From assembly GCA_003134965.1 (NCBI GenBank), contig PLDA01000002.1, forward strand, positions 1,054,001 to 1,118,000: 64,000 nt of DNA, read 5' to 3'. The stretch's first letter is position 1. Each line of letters opens with the position of its first letter. The notes under the pieces were generated by a model. It had not been told where the DNA came from and ran no database searches. It saw only the letters and a list, made by a program, of their open reading frames with translations. This document shows positions 34,093-42,667 of the stretch, piece after piece. A program made the translations under genes and the position numbers. The stretch is from Vulcanimicrobium winogradskyi (GTDB lineage: Bacteria > Vulcanimicrobiota > Vulcanimicrobiia > Vulcanimicrobiales > Vulcanimicrobiaceae).

Positions 34093-34719
34093 CTAGAGCG
34101 CCTGTCCTTCGGTCGACGCGCGCAGGGCGCCGAGGTGGGCGGCGACGTTCTCCTCGACGAGCGTCCAGCCGCTCTCGTCGACGTCGAACACCGCGTAGGC
34201 GCCGTTCTCGACGCGCCCGTTCCAGAATGCGTCCAGCTCGCGCCCGGTCGCGGCGACCAGCGCGACGCGCACGACGGCGTCGTGCGTCACGACCAGCGAC
34301 GGCACCGCGGGTCGAAACGCCGCGGCGAATTCGCGCCAGCGCTCGAGCACCTGCACGATCGTCTCGCCGTTCTCGAAGCGCACGTGGGCCGGGTCTTCGC
34401 GCCAAGCGCGGTAGCGCAGCGGGTCGTTCGCCGCGATCTCGTCACGCAGGCGGCCTTCCCACGTGCCGTGCGCGATCTCGAGCAGGCGATCGTCGATCTC
34501 GACCGGCGCGTGCACGCGCTCCGCGGCCGGCGCCGCGGTCGCCGTGCAGCGCAGCAGCGGCGAGCTGACCACTCGTCGCACGCCGGCGGAGTCCATCGCG
34601 CCGGCGAGTGCGAGCGCCTGCGCCGCGCCGAACGGCGTCAGCGCCGACTCGAGGCGCCCTTGATAGCGGCCGGCGAGGTTCCATGTCGTCTCCCCGTGCC
34701 GCGCGAGGTACACGCGCAC
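34093..34719 (-). CDS. Histidine phosphatase family protein (phosphoglycerate mutase-like)
   Basis: About 208 residues. The phospho-His motif is VYLARHGETTWNLAGRYQG; RVVSSPLLRCTATA and LLEIAHGTWEGRLRDEI are family signatures; the second catalytic His is in LVVTHDAVVRVAL. It could be a phosphoglycerate mutase-like, alpha-ribazole phosphatase-like or general phosphatase; the substrate is unknown. GTG 34719 is taken as the start; ATG 34782 would add 21 residues, and no good ribosome binding site decides. It diverges from exbD. Confidence 0.85.
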   Translation of the reverse strand: MRVYLARHGETTWNLAGRYQGRLESALTPFGAAQALALAGAMDSAGVRRVVSSPLLRCTATAAPAAERVHAPVEIDDRLLEIAHGTWEGRLRDEIAANDPLRYRAWREDPAHVRFENGETIVQVLERWREFAAAFRPAVPSLVVTHDAVVRVALVAATGRELDAFWNGRVENGAYAVFDVDESGWTLVEENVAAHLGALRASTEGQAL

Positions 34720-34792
34720 GCCGCGCGCTTTGTGCGCCAGCTCCGATGAACCTTCCGGCCGGACGACGCGACCGACCAGCATGACGAGGACG

Positions 34793-35185
34793 ATGCGCGC
34801 CGACGACGCGGTCATGGCGGAGATCAACATCACGCCGTTCACCGACGTGCTCCTCGTCCTGCTGATCATCTTCATGATCCTGGCCGCGCTGGTCGCGCCG
34901 CCCGGTTTCGAAAAGCAGCTCCCCAACCCGGGGTCCGGGCCGACGAATCCGGTGCGCGCGCACACGATCGACGTGGTCGTGAACGAGCGGAACACGGTCT
35001 TCGTCGACGGCCGTCGCTCGGACGTTGCGCGCGTCTACGCCGACTTGCAAGCGACGGCGCGACGCCGCGGGCGGCTGCACGTCACCTTGAGTGCGGACAT
35101 CAAAGCGTCGTACGGCACCATCATGCGAATCCTCGACGCGGCGAAGATCGCGGGGCTCGACGACGTCGGGTTCGTCACGTCATGA
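34793..35185 (+). CDS. exbD: Biopolymer transport protein ExbD
   Basis: 130 residues. MAEINITPFTDVLLVLLIIF is the conserved N-terminal motif and single membrane helix with the essential Asp (in FTDVLLV), which takes part in proton-driven motion of ExbB-ExbD. The periplasmic domain follows (HTIDVVVNERNTVFVDGRRS, RRGRLHVTLSADIKASYGTI). ATG at 34793 is chosen, with ATG 34781 and 34814 as alternatives. The tonB gene overlaps its stop as ATGA. exbB is missing on either side, so the channel partner must be encoded elsewhere. Confidence 0.92.
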   Translation: MRADDAVMAEINITPFTDVLLVLLIIFMILAALVAPPGFEKQLPNPGSGPTNPVRAHTIDVVVNERNTVFVDGRRSDVARVYADLQATARRRGRLHVTLSADIKASYGTIMRILDAAKIAGLDDVGFVTS

Positions 35186-35895
35186 CGCGTGCGCGCACGT
35201 TCCTGGCATACGGCTTCGTGATCTCGCTCGCCGTGCACGCGATCGCGCTGCCGTTCATCCACACGCAGAGCGCGCAGGCGCACGAGGATGTCCCCGACGT
35301 CCTCAACATCGACCCGATGCCGACGCCGCCGCCGGTGCCGCCGGCAACACCGACGCCCGCGCCGACCGAACGCCCGACGCAGCCGCCGCGCGAGAAGCCG
35401 CGCGCGCCGGCGAGCCCACGCGCGATCAGAATCGTCACGGCGCACACCGACGCGCGCCGCGGAGGCCCGGCCGAACCCCCGAACGCGCACGCCGTAGGCG
35501 ATCCGAACGGCATTCCGGATGCCACGGCGACGGTGGCGCCGGCCGGGAACGACGCGGTCGTGAAACCGGCGGCGTCGCCCGAGCCGACGCCGCGTCCGAC
35601 GCCGACGCCGCTCTCGTGCGCGCGTCCCGACGTCGCCGCGACGACGATCCGCGCGGTCGAACCCGAGACGCCGGCGCTCGCGCAGCAGCAGGGTATCTCC
35701 GGGACCGTCGCCGTGATCGTCTCGCTCGACGCGCAAAGCCGCGTCGTTGCGACGCGCGTCCAGAGCTCGCCGAGCGCGGTGCTGAACGGCGCGGCGCTCG
35801 CCGCGGCGCGCGGCTCGCACTTCAAGACCGAGGTCAAGAATTGCGAGCCGATCGCGGCCGACTACATCTTCAGCGTCGACTTCACGTCGCAGTGA
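35182..35895 (+). CDS. tonB: Energy-transducing protein TonB
   Basis: 237 residues: N-terminal membrane anchor (FLAYGFVISLAVHAIALPF, with the His-containing helix typical of TonB), a Pro-rich spacer of about 110 residues (PTPPPVPPATPTPAPTERPT), and a C-terminal TonB domain (GISGTVAVIVSLDAQSRVVA, AALAAARGSHFKTEVKNCEP). TonB transmits the proton-motive energy of ExbBD to outer-membrane receptors. It converges with the TonB-dependent receptor gene, whose stop lies 22 bases away, making a compact energised-uptake locus. Confidence 0.9.
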   Translation: MTRARTFLAYGFVISLAVHAIALPFIHTQSAQAHEDVPDVLNIDPMPTPPPVPPATPTPAPTERPTQPPREKPRAPASPRAIRIVTAHTDARRGGPAEPPNAHAVGDPNGIPDATATVAPAGNDAVVKPAASPEPTPRPTPTPLSCARPDVAATTIRAVEPETPALAQQQGISGTVAVIVSLDAQSRVVATRVQSSPSAVLNGAALAAARGSHFKTEVKNCEPIAADYIFSVDFTSQ

Positions 35896-35917
35896 ATCCG
35901 CGCCGGCTGCTGCGCGC

Positions 35918-38900
35918 TCAGAACCGGATGTTCACCGTCGCGTACACCTGGAACGGGTTCGCCTGACCGGCGGTCGTCGACTGGAAGATGCTCCCGGCGT
36001 TCGGCGCGTAGGGGAACGCGACGTACGGCTGGATGACGTCGCCGGGGTTGTAGAAGTTCGAGACGTACGGGCCGTCGGCATAGTCGCAGCCGAACTTGCC
36101 GCCGATTCGCCACGGGACGTTGCTGCCGCCCCAGCAGTTCGCGATCACGTTGACGAGATCGATGCGGAACGTGATCTGCTTCGAGACGTCGTACGAGACC
36201 GAGATGTTCCCGGCGAGTTTGTTCGGTTCCGTGTACTCCCCGTAGCGGTCGAAGTGCCCCGCGAACGGGTTCGGCACCGGTATCCCGGCCGCGCAGGTCG
36301 ACGCGTCGTACGGCGAGCCGGCCTGCATCCCCGGATAGCGCGGATCGCTGCCGGTCGTCGTTGCGGGAGCGGCCGGGTTGAGCGCGCTGCAGCCGCGCGC
36401 CGGATCGATGCCGACGACCTGGAGCGGGCGGCCGTACTGCGCGCCGCCCTGGAACTGCACGGTCGGCGTCAGGTTGAGCCGCCCTCGCTTGTAGTTAGCG
36501 ATCAGCGTGAGGACGTGCGGCGCGACGTAGCTCTGGTTCGAGCCGGTCCCGCGCGCACCGCCGGAGTACGCGTTGTAGGCGGGGTAGAGCGCATTCGGAT
36601 CGTAGAGGTCCTGAACCGGCAGGTTCCAGTACGGGTTCGCGATGCTGCCTGCCGCGCAGGCCGGATCGGGCGCGCCGGCCGGTGTGAAGCACGCCGCGGC
36701 GCCGGTGGTGGTGTACGAGGTGATCGGCGCCGAAGGACGCGACGTCACGCCCGCCAGATACGTCGCGGTACCGGTGTCGATCCGGCAGCGCGGATCGCCG
36801 GGGTTGGTCAGCGTGCAGTACTTCGTGTACGCGTTGTACTGTGCGACCGCGTTGTTCAAGGCGGTGGTGTTGTTCGTCCCGTTGGCGAACTGATCGAACT
36901 TCACGCGCGCGAAGGTGTACGTATAGCTCAGCGCGCCGTAGAGACCGTCGCGGTTGAGGTCACCTTTTTGGAGCGCGAGCTCGAGGCCTTTGACGTTCTT
37001 GCGGCCGACGTTGATCGCCGAAACGACGTTCGACGACCTCGCGTCCTGCGGCATCGACCTCAGCTCGTTCTTCGTCTGGCGCAAAAACGGCGTGAGCTTG
37101 AACGAGGCGTCGCCACCGTTGAACTGATGTTCCCACGAGGCGTCGACGTTGTACGACTCCTCGGGGTAGATGCGGTGGCTCGGGTTGCGGAACCCGGTCG
37201 CATAGAACGGCTGGTTCAGCGCGATGAAGTTCGGCTGGACGGTGTCGAACTGCTGGTACGCCGTGCTCGCGGGCTGGGCGTATTTCCCGGCGGAAAACCG
37301 CACGACGTTGTTGCGGTTCACCGTGTAGCTCGCGCCGAACCGCGGTTGGAGCTCCGGATAGTCTTCCTGCGGATCGCTCCGCGAGCTGAAGGTGACCGGC
37401 TGCAGCCCGTATGATGCGCAGCTCTTGTTCGCGAGGTCGAGCGCCGTGCCGGACGCAGGGTTCGTCGTGACCAGCTGCTGCCCGACGGGGTCGTAGCAGT
37501 TGAACCGGTTGAAGAAGTTCACCCAGAAGGCGCGGGCCGGGCCGCCGTCGGTCGTCGCGAGCTGGTACTTGAAATCGTCGTAGCGCAGGCCGAGGTCGAG
37601 CGAGAGCTTCGAGCTGACCTGGAACCTGTCGCTCAGCGCGAGCGCGGTGAACTTCGGCGCGACGGTATTGTAGATCGCTGCCAGACCGTTCGCGACCGAG
37701 TAGTACGCGCACGGCCCACCGCCGCACGTAAAGCTCCCCGCGCTCGCGACGCTGAATCCCGCCGGGAGATTCGAGCCGCTCGAGATGAGCGCGGACGGGC
37801 CGCCCGCCGGCGGCGGCGCGCCGGGGAGGGTGTACCGGGCCACCGTGCCCGAGCCGCAGCTCGTTGCGATCGGCTGCGGCTTGGGGTTTGCCGGCGTCGC
37901 GGCGGGAAAGGCGTAGCAGACCCCGGCCGTCGGATTCGTGGAGTCGACCAGGAACGCGACCGCATTCGAATTAGCCGCGGTGGTCGCGTTCGACAGCGTG
38001 AGCGCCGCGTTGTTGTTGCGGAACGTCGTCGAGGTGGTGTACGAGGCCGTGAAGTTGAGGAGGTGCTTGTCGCTGAGCTGTTTGGCGTAGTTGAATCCGA
38101 TGCCGCGCGTGTGCGAACCGACCTTGTTGTCGCCCGGGATCGCGCTGCTGTAGAAGGCCGGATTGAGCCCGCCGTCTCCATATTGCAGCCAGTCGGAGTA
38201 CTGCGTGTACCCGTAGATGCGTGCGTATGACGTCGGGCTGATGTTGCGCTGGTACTGCAGCTTCACGATCGCGGCATTCTGCTGGAAGTTGTCGCGCTCG
38301 AACGGATCCTGCGGCGCGCCGAACGCGCGGTTCGCCGGCGAGCCCGGGAAAAACGAGATGCGCGTGTCGGTCAGGTTGCCGGCGCCGAAGAACGTCCCGA
38401 CCGGACCGGTGTAGACGATCTTGTCGTTGTAGACGCCGGGCTGCGCTCCGGTCTTGTTGCAGTTCGTCGCCGTGCTGTTTGCGCACGGCGCGTTGCCGGA
38501 GAACGTGCCGCTGACGATCGCATCCTGGAACCCCGGACCCCAGTCGCTCGGCGCCGTTGCGAAGTATGTTTGCGCCAGCGTCGTGTCGTAGAGCAGCTGG
38601 ACGTCGTCGCGCCCGCCGTCGCCGCTCTTGCGGTGCGGGATTCCGAAGTGGAGGTTAACGACGTTGTCGCGATCCGTCTGATAGGTCGACGCACCCCAGA
38701 ACGCCGGCCCGAGCTCGTAGCCGTTCGGACCGAGCGGGATCCCGCTGTACGCCGTGTTCTTGTAGCAGCCGGAAGTCGGGTGGTTCCCGGGCGCTGTCGC
38801 GGTCGAGCAGTTCGCCCTGTACAGGTCGAGCAGCCCGCCGTGGATCTGATCGTACGCGTTGCCGCGCTCGTACGCGATGCCCTGGTTATAGCCGCCGAGC

Positions 38901-39763
38901 CCGATGTAATAGGAGAAGGTGCGGTCGGGGCTGGCGCCGCCGCCTTCGAGCCGGGCGGTACCGTACTGCGTCGGCGAGCCCAGCCCGATCGCGGCGCTCG
39001 CGAAGCCCGGAAACGTGCCCGTGCGAATGACCTGATTGACGAAACCGGCGAGCGCGGTCGAACCGCTCCCGGTCGGCGCGCTGCCGACGTAGACCTGCAG
39101 CTCTTGCTGGCCGAGACTGGAAAGATTGTTGCCCGGATACTGGTCGAAGGCGCGCTGAATCGGCACGCCGTCGTACTCGTAGCCGACCTGCGTGTAGTTG
39201 GCGCCGCGCACGAAGATCGATTGGTACTCGCCGGCCTGACCCTGCGGGACGAAGACGCCGGGAACCGACGCGATCGCGGAGTAGGCGTTGTTCAAGCCGC
39301 CCCCGCCGCCGAGCGCCGCCGCCGCGCGCTGCTGCGCGGCCGAGACGTTGTAGACGTCGGCGGTGACTCCGGGCTGGATGAGCGAGGCGTTCGTGCGCGA
39401 CTGCACGCGGCCGATCTGCTCGAGCGTTCTCGCCAGCGACACGGTATACGTGACCGTTTGATCGGCTTGAACCGTGATACCGCTGAGCGTCGCCGTGTCG
39501 AAGCTCGCCAGCGAGACGCCGAGCGTGTACGTATCCGGCCCCAGCGAGAGAAACTGGAACGAGCCGTTCTTGTCGCTGACCCCGTTCGCCGATCCCGACG
39601 GGCTGACGGCCGTGATGTGGGCGCCGGCGAGCGGCGCACGCGACGCCGCATCGAGCACTCGGCCGCTCAGCGCGCCGGTGGTCCCGGCGCGCACGGCGCC
39701 GGCCGCACCGCACCACAGCACGACGATCAGCGACAGCGTCACAGCCATCCAGGCGCGAGACAT
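35918..39763 (-). CDS. TonB-dependent outer-membrane receptor with carboxypeptidase-like N-domain (Oar type)
   Basis: 1281 residues. Signal peptide (MAVTLSLIVVLWCGAAGAVR), then a carboxypeptidase-regulatory-like domain (TGALSGRVLDAASRAPLAGA), plug (SIFVRGANYTQVGYEYDGVP), and a long beta-barrel ending in the aromatic QVYATVNIRF. Oar-type receptors handle proteins, oligosaccharides or metal complexes. ATG at 39763 is chosen because GGGAAAGG lies 6 bases upstream; a start at 39802 would add 13 residues before the signal. It is the third gene after the cupredoxin-like and multicopper oxidase genes, 91 bases downstream with a strong hairpin between, and faces exbD-tonB. Confidence 0.92.
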   Translation of the reverse strand: MSRAWMAVTLSLIVVLWCGAAGAVRAGTTGALSGRVLDAASRAPLAGAHITAVSPSGSANGVSDKNGSFQFLSLGPDTYTLGVSLASFDTATLSGITVQADQTVTYTVSLARTLEQIGRVQSRTNASLIQPGVTADVYNVSAAQQRAAAALGGGGGLNNAYSAIASVPGVFVPQGQAGEYQSIFVRGANYTQVGYEYDGVPIQRAFDQYPGNNLSSLGQQELQVYVGSAPTGSGSTALAGFVNQVIRTGTFPGFASAAIGLGSPTQYGTARLEGGGASPDRTFSYYIGLGGYNQGIAYERGNAYDQIHGGLLDLYRANCSTATAPGNHPTSGCYKNTAYSGIPLGPNGYELGPAFWGASTYQTDRDNVVNLHFGIPHRKSGDGGRDDVQLLYDTTLAQTYFATAPSDWGPGFQDAIVSGTFSGNAPCANSTATNCNKTGAQPGVYNDKIVYTGPVGTFFGAGNLTDTRISFFPGSPANRAFGAPQDPFERDNFQQNAAIVKLQYQRNISPTSYARIYGYTQYSDWLQYGDGGLNPAFYSSAIPGDNKVGSHTRGIGFNYAKQLSDKHLLNFTASYTTSTTFRNNNAALTLSNATTAANSNAVAFLVDSTNPTAGVCYAFPAATPANPKPQPIATSCGSGTVARYTLPGAPPPAGGPSALISSGSNLPAGFSVASAGSFTCGGGPCAYYSVANGLAAIYNTVAPKFTALALSDRFQVSSKLSLDLGLRYDDFKYQLATTDGGPARAFWVNFFNRFNCYDPVGQQLVTTNPASGTALDLANKSCASYGLQPVTFSSRSDPQEDYPELQPRFGASYTVNRNNVVRFSAGKYAQPASTAYQQFDTVQPNFIALNQPFYATGFRNPSHRIYPEESYNVDASWEHQFNGGDASFKLTPFLRQTKNELRSMPQDARSSNVVSAINVGRKNVKGLELALQKGDLNRDGLYGALSYTYTFARVKFDQFANGTNNTTALNNAVAQYNAYTKYCTLTNPGDPRCRIDTGTATYLAGVTSRPSAPITSYTTTGAAACFTPAGAPDPACAAGSIANPYWNLPVQDLYDPNALYPAYNAYSGGARGTGSNQSYVAPHVLTLIANYKRGRLNLTPTVQFQGGAQYGRPLQVVGIDPARGCSALNPAAPATTTGSDPRYPGMQAGSPYDASTCAAGIPVPNPFAGHFDRYGEYTEPNKLAGNISVSYDVSKQITFRIDLVNVIANCWGGSNVPWRIGGKFGCDYADGPYVSNFYNPGDVIQPYVAFPYAPNAGSIFQSTTAGQANPFQVYATVNIRF

Positions 39764-39803
39764 GCGGGGCCTTTCCCGAGATCGTGGTTCTGCAATGAGC
39801 ACA

Positions 39804-39844
39804 CCGAGACGTCCGCGCAGCGCAGCCGCCGCGCGGACTCTCGG
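39804..39844 (-). promoter_or_regulatory. Strong intercistronic hairpin between multicopper oxidase and receptor genes
   Basis: CCGAGA (39804-39809) plus GTCCGCGC (39811-39818) pair with GCGCGGAC (39831-39838) plus TCTCGG (39839-39844): 14 bp with one bulged base and a 12-base loop. No T-run follows on the minus strand, so it is more likely an mRNA processing/stability element or attenuator than an intrinsic terminator. Confidence 0.5.
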
Positions 39845-39854
39845 AGCGCGCCGA

Positions 39855-42194
39855 TCAATGGTGCGTGTACAAGGACCTGTCGGACGTCGGTGTCGTCGCC
39901 GTGACCTCGATCAGCTGCATCATCCCCCGATCCTCGTGGATCAGGATGTGACAGTGCAGGACGTACTGACCGGTGAAGTCGACAAAGCGGCTGCGCATCC
40001 GGAAGAAGCCGGCGACCGTCTCGGTGCACTTTCCTCCGGAGCATTGCGTGTATTTCTGGAGGTTCGCAGGACAGTTGGCGACGGTGACCGGATTCGATCC
40101 GTTCGCCGGGCATTTCGCGGTGATGTCCGTCTGCTGTCCGGAGGGGATCGGGAACGTGTCCCACCACACCCACGGTGCGGGCAGCGCCCGCTGCGGACAC
40201 GGCTTGTAGCCCTTGACGTCCGGATCGAACGTGGTCGGATCGGCGGGGTTGACAGGACACGGTTGATTCGCTGCGTTCGGCTCGAAGAGTTCAATGATTT
40301 GGAACGGGTTGATGTGGATGTGGAACGGATGCTGCTTGTCGTTGGCCTCGTTCTTCACCACCCATTCCTCGGCGGTGTTCAGCTTCATGATCTGGCTGAT
40401 GTGCCCATCAATGAACGGCTGGCCGTCGATCCACTTGTGATTCGCCGCGAAGTCGATCGTGCGGGGCCGGACGATCTCGGATCGCTGAATGTCGTGTAAG
40501 AATGTCGGGAGTGTCGGGAACTTCGCCTGCGGGATGAAGTCCATCGAGACCGGCGTGGCCTTCGTGACCGTGACGGTCAGCAACGGACTCGGCGCGTCGG
40601 GGCCGCCGTTGCCTGGCTGGAGCAGCACACCGATGTTGCGCTGAACGCAAAGCTGATAGGTCCCCGGGTTCACCGGCGCCTTGACGAGCAGGTCGGCGCG
40701 ATTCGCGGCGGCCAGGTTGACCTTTCTGTTCAGGCTGCCGAAGGCTCCGGCGTAGTTTTTGGGATCGAGCTGCACGCCGTCCTGCGCGATCTGGCGCCAC
40801 TGCACGTTCGGCACGACCGGTCCGGCCGGCGAGGGGCTCGGCGTCGCGCACGGATCCGGCGCCGGGGTGGCCGGGGCGACGCCGGACGACGTCTTCGCGA
40901 AGTACGCGAACTCGATCGCGTCACGGAAGTCTCCGTTCACGATCCGCCACATCTGCACTTCGCCCGGCACCATCGTGACGACCGGGTTGAGCCGGCCGTT
41001 GATCGAGATGCGCGGCCGCGGAGCGCCGGGACCGCCAACGTTGTAGCGCGGGTCGGTCAGGGGGAACGGCGCCGTCGAGAGCTGCTGGATCATCAGCACC
41101 TGTTCGCGCAGCCCATTCTTGTAGTACGCGTGAAGCTGCTGGTCGTACGGGCCCTCGATGATGAAGACGCCGGTGATCCCGTTGGCGACGTTCAGCGCGG
41201 TCGATCCGTGCTTGTGCGCGTGGTACCAATGCGTACCGGGCGCCTGTCCCATCCGCATCGTTCCGTCGTACTTCGGTATCGGGAAGCAGTACGGGTTCGC
41301 GCCGAGCTGATACTGCGGCCACAACCCCTGCGCAATCTCGTGCTGGTCGACGGTGCCGAGCTGCATCCCCGCGGGGACCGGCGTACCGTTCGGCAGCGGC
41401 TGTTGGTCGTATTGGTGGACGAGCTGCGCCTGGTACTTCACCCACGCCGGCGGCATGTCGGACCACTTGTTCGGCCAGGGCGCTTTGGCCGTGGGATTGT
41501 GCTTCTCGCAGTCGCTGAAGAACGTCGAAAGGATGCTGTTGGTCTGCGACTCGGTGGGCAGCACTTGGCCGTTGACGCGCAGCGACGGGCGGATGAACAG
41601 CAGCACGTTGTCGCCGGTCGTGCTCGGCGTGGTGTGGGTGCCGTGAAAGTGCACGTTCGTCGTGCTCGACCCGTGCAGACAGTCGGGCATCGTGTCGCCG
41701 CCCGCGCTGCCCGTGCTCGATCCTTTGCCGAGATGTCCCATGGTGAACGGATCGCACGCTTCCATCGTGCCGATCGTTCCGCGGTCGAGCGACGCGGAAA
41801 AATTCTTCGGATCGACCTGATTGAAGAACGTGATCTCGACGAGGTCGCCGAGCTGCGCGCGAAACGTCGGTCCCGGAATCGGATCGGGGCCGGCCGGCCA
41901 CGGCAGCGCGTAGCCCGGGCCGTAGCCGACGAAGTACCGCACGTTCTGCGAGGCGCAGCGGTTATCGCCGTCCGAGCCCCAGAGCGTGCGCTTTCCGTCG
42001 ACGTTCTTGAGCGTCGCCTTCAGCTTGCCGGCGTAGCTCCTGATCACGGGCGGGTTCAGAAGGGCTTTCCCCGTTTGCAGACACGGGGGCAGCGGAGGCT
42101 GGGGAGTCTGCGCTTGCGCCGGCACGCGCGCGCCGGCGAGCACGAGCGCGGCGCAGAACGCCGCGGCGAAACCGAGACGAGATTCGTGTGCCAT
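39855..42194 (-). CDS. Exported multicopper oxidase
   Basis: About 779 residues. Signal peptide (LGFAAAFCAALVLAGARVPA). All four copper-binding blocks are present: NVHFHGTHT, HWYHAHKHGST, HPFHIHINPFQ and HCHILIHEDRGMM; the last carries the type 1 Cys and axial Met. It should couple oxidation of Cu(I), Mn(II), Fe(II) or a phenol to oxygen reduction. It is longer than CueO or CotA (about 500) owing to insertions, several Cys-containing. ATG 42194 is used; a TTG three codons earlier also fits. It is preceded by a cupredoxin-like gene and followed by a TonB-dependent receptor. Confidence 0.93.
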   Translation of the reverse strand: MAHESRLGFAAAFCAALVLAGARVPAQAQTPQPPLPPCLQTGKALLNPPVIRSYAGKLKATLKNVDGKRTLWGSDGDNRCASQNVRYFVGYGPGYALPWPAGPDPIPGPTFRAQLGDLVEITFFNQVDPKNFSASLDRGTIGTMEACDPFTMGHLGKGSSTGSAGGDTMPDCLHGSSTTNVHFHGTHTTPSTTGDNVLLFIRPSLRVNGQVLPTESQTNSILSTFFSDCEKHNPTAKAPWPNKWSDMPPAWVKYQAQLVHQYDQQPLPNGTPVPAGMQLGTVDQHEIAQGLWPQYQLGANPYCFPIPKYDGTMRMGQAPGTHWYHAHKHGSTALNVANGITGVFIIEGPYDQQLHAYYKNGLREQVLMIQQLSTAPFPLTDPRYNVGGPGAPRPRISINGRLNPVVTMVPGEVQMWRIVNGDFRDAIEFAYFAKTSSGVAPATPAPDPCATPSPSPAGPVVPNVQWRQIAQDGVQLDPKNYAGAFGSLNRKVNLAAANRADLLVKAPVNPGTYQLCVQRNIGVLLQPGNGGPDAPSPLLTVTVTKATPVSMDFIPQAKFPTLPTFLHDIQRSEIVRPRTIDFAANHKWIDGQPFIDGHISQIMKLNTAEEWVVKNEANDKQHPFHIHINPFQIIELFEPNAANQPCPVNPADPTTFDPDVKGYKPCPQRALPAPWVWWDTFPIPSGQQTDITAKCPANGSNPVTVANCPANLQKYTQCSGGKCTETVAGFFRMRSRFVDFTGQYVLHCHILIHEDRGMMQLIEVTATTPTSDRSLYTHH

Positions 42195-42199
42195 CTGAA

Positions 42200-42523
42200 T
42201 CAATTCGTAGAGATGACGATCGTCGCGGTAACCGGGGGCGCCCCCGGGAGCGTGTCACCGTACGTCACGGTCTGACCGCTGAAGCTGGAATCTGGCACGA
42301 AGGCGGGCGATGTCGCTCCGGGCGCGATTTGCTGCGGCATGAACACGGTCGGATAGTTCGTCACGCCGGGATGGTGCGGGACGGTGTCGTTGTTCGTCCA
42401 GAAGATCTGGTCGCCGACGCTGATGGTGTTCCCCGAGCTCGGGTCCGGCAGCGGATTGGGATCGAACGTGAACGTGCCCGGGCTTTTGCCCGGGTTGATG
42501 TTGATCTGCCAAGTAAACGGCAT
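42200..42523 (-). CDS. Small cupredoxin-fold-like protein without a full copper site
   Basis: 107 residues. NTISVGDQIFWTNNDTVPHH and VTYGDTLPGAPPVTATIVIS follow the beta-strand pattern of plastocyanin-like proteins, and there is a His pair in VPHHPGVTNYP. No Cys is present and no Met/Cys/His loop, so a type 1 copper site cannot form. No signal peptide is seen. The stop lies a few bases before the multicopper oxidase start, so the two are co-translated; it may be a chaperone, subunit or substrate-binding partner of the oxidase. Confidence 0.75.
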   Translation of the reverse strand: MPFTWQININPGKSPGTFTFDPNPLPDPSSGNTISVGDQIFWTNNDTVPHHPGVTNYPTVFMPQQIAPGATSPAFVPDSSFSGQTVTYGDTLPGAPPVTATIVISTN

Positions 42524-42667
42524 CAGTCACCCCTCGTACGCACGGCGTAATGAGCGTACTCTCGGTCCTCCTGACCCCCGAGTCCGCCGAGGCGTTTTAT
42601 CGTGCCGCGGGAGCGGACTCCTGGGCGCCGCCGAACAGATTGTCCGGCCGGCCTCGGGCCTCTCCCC

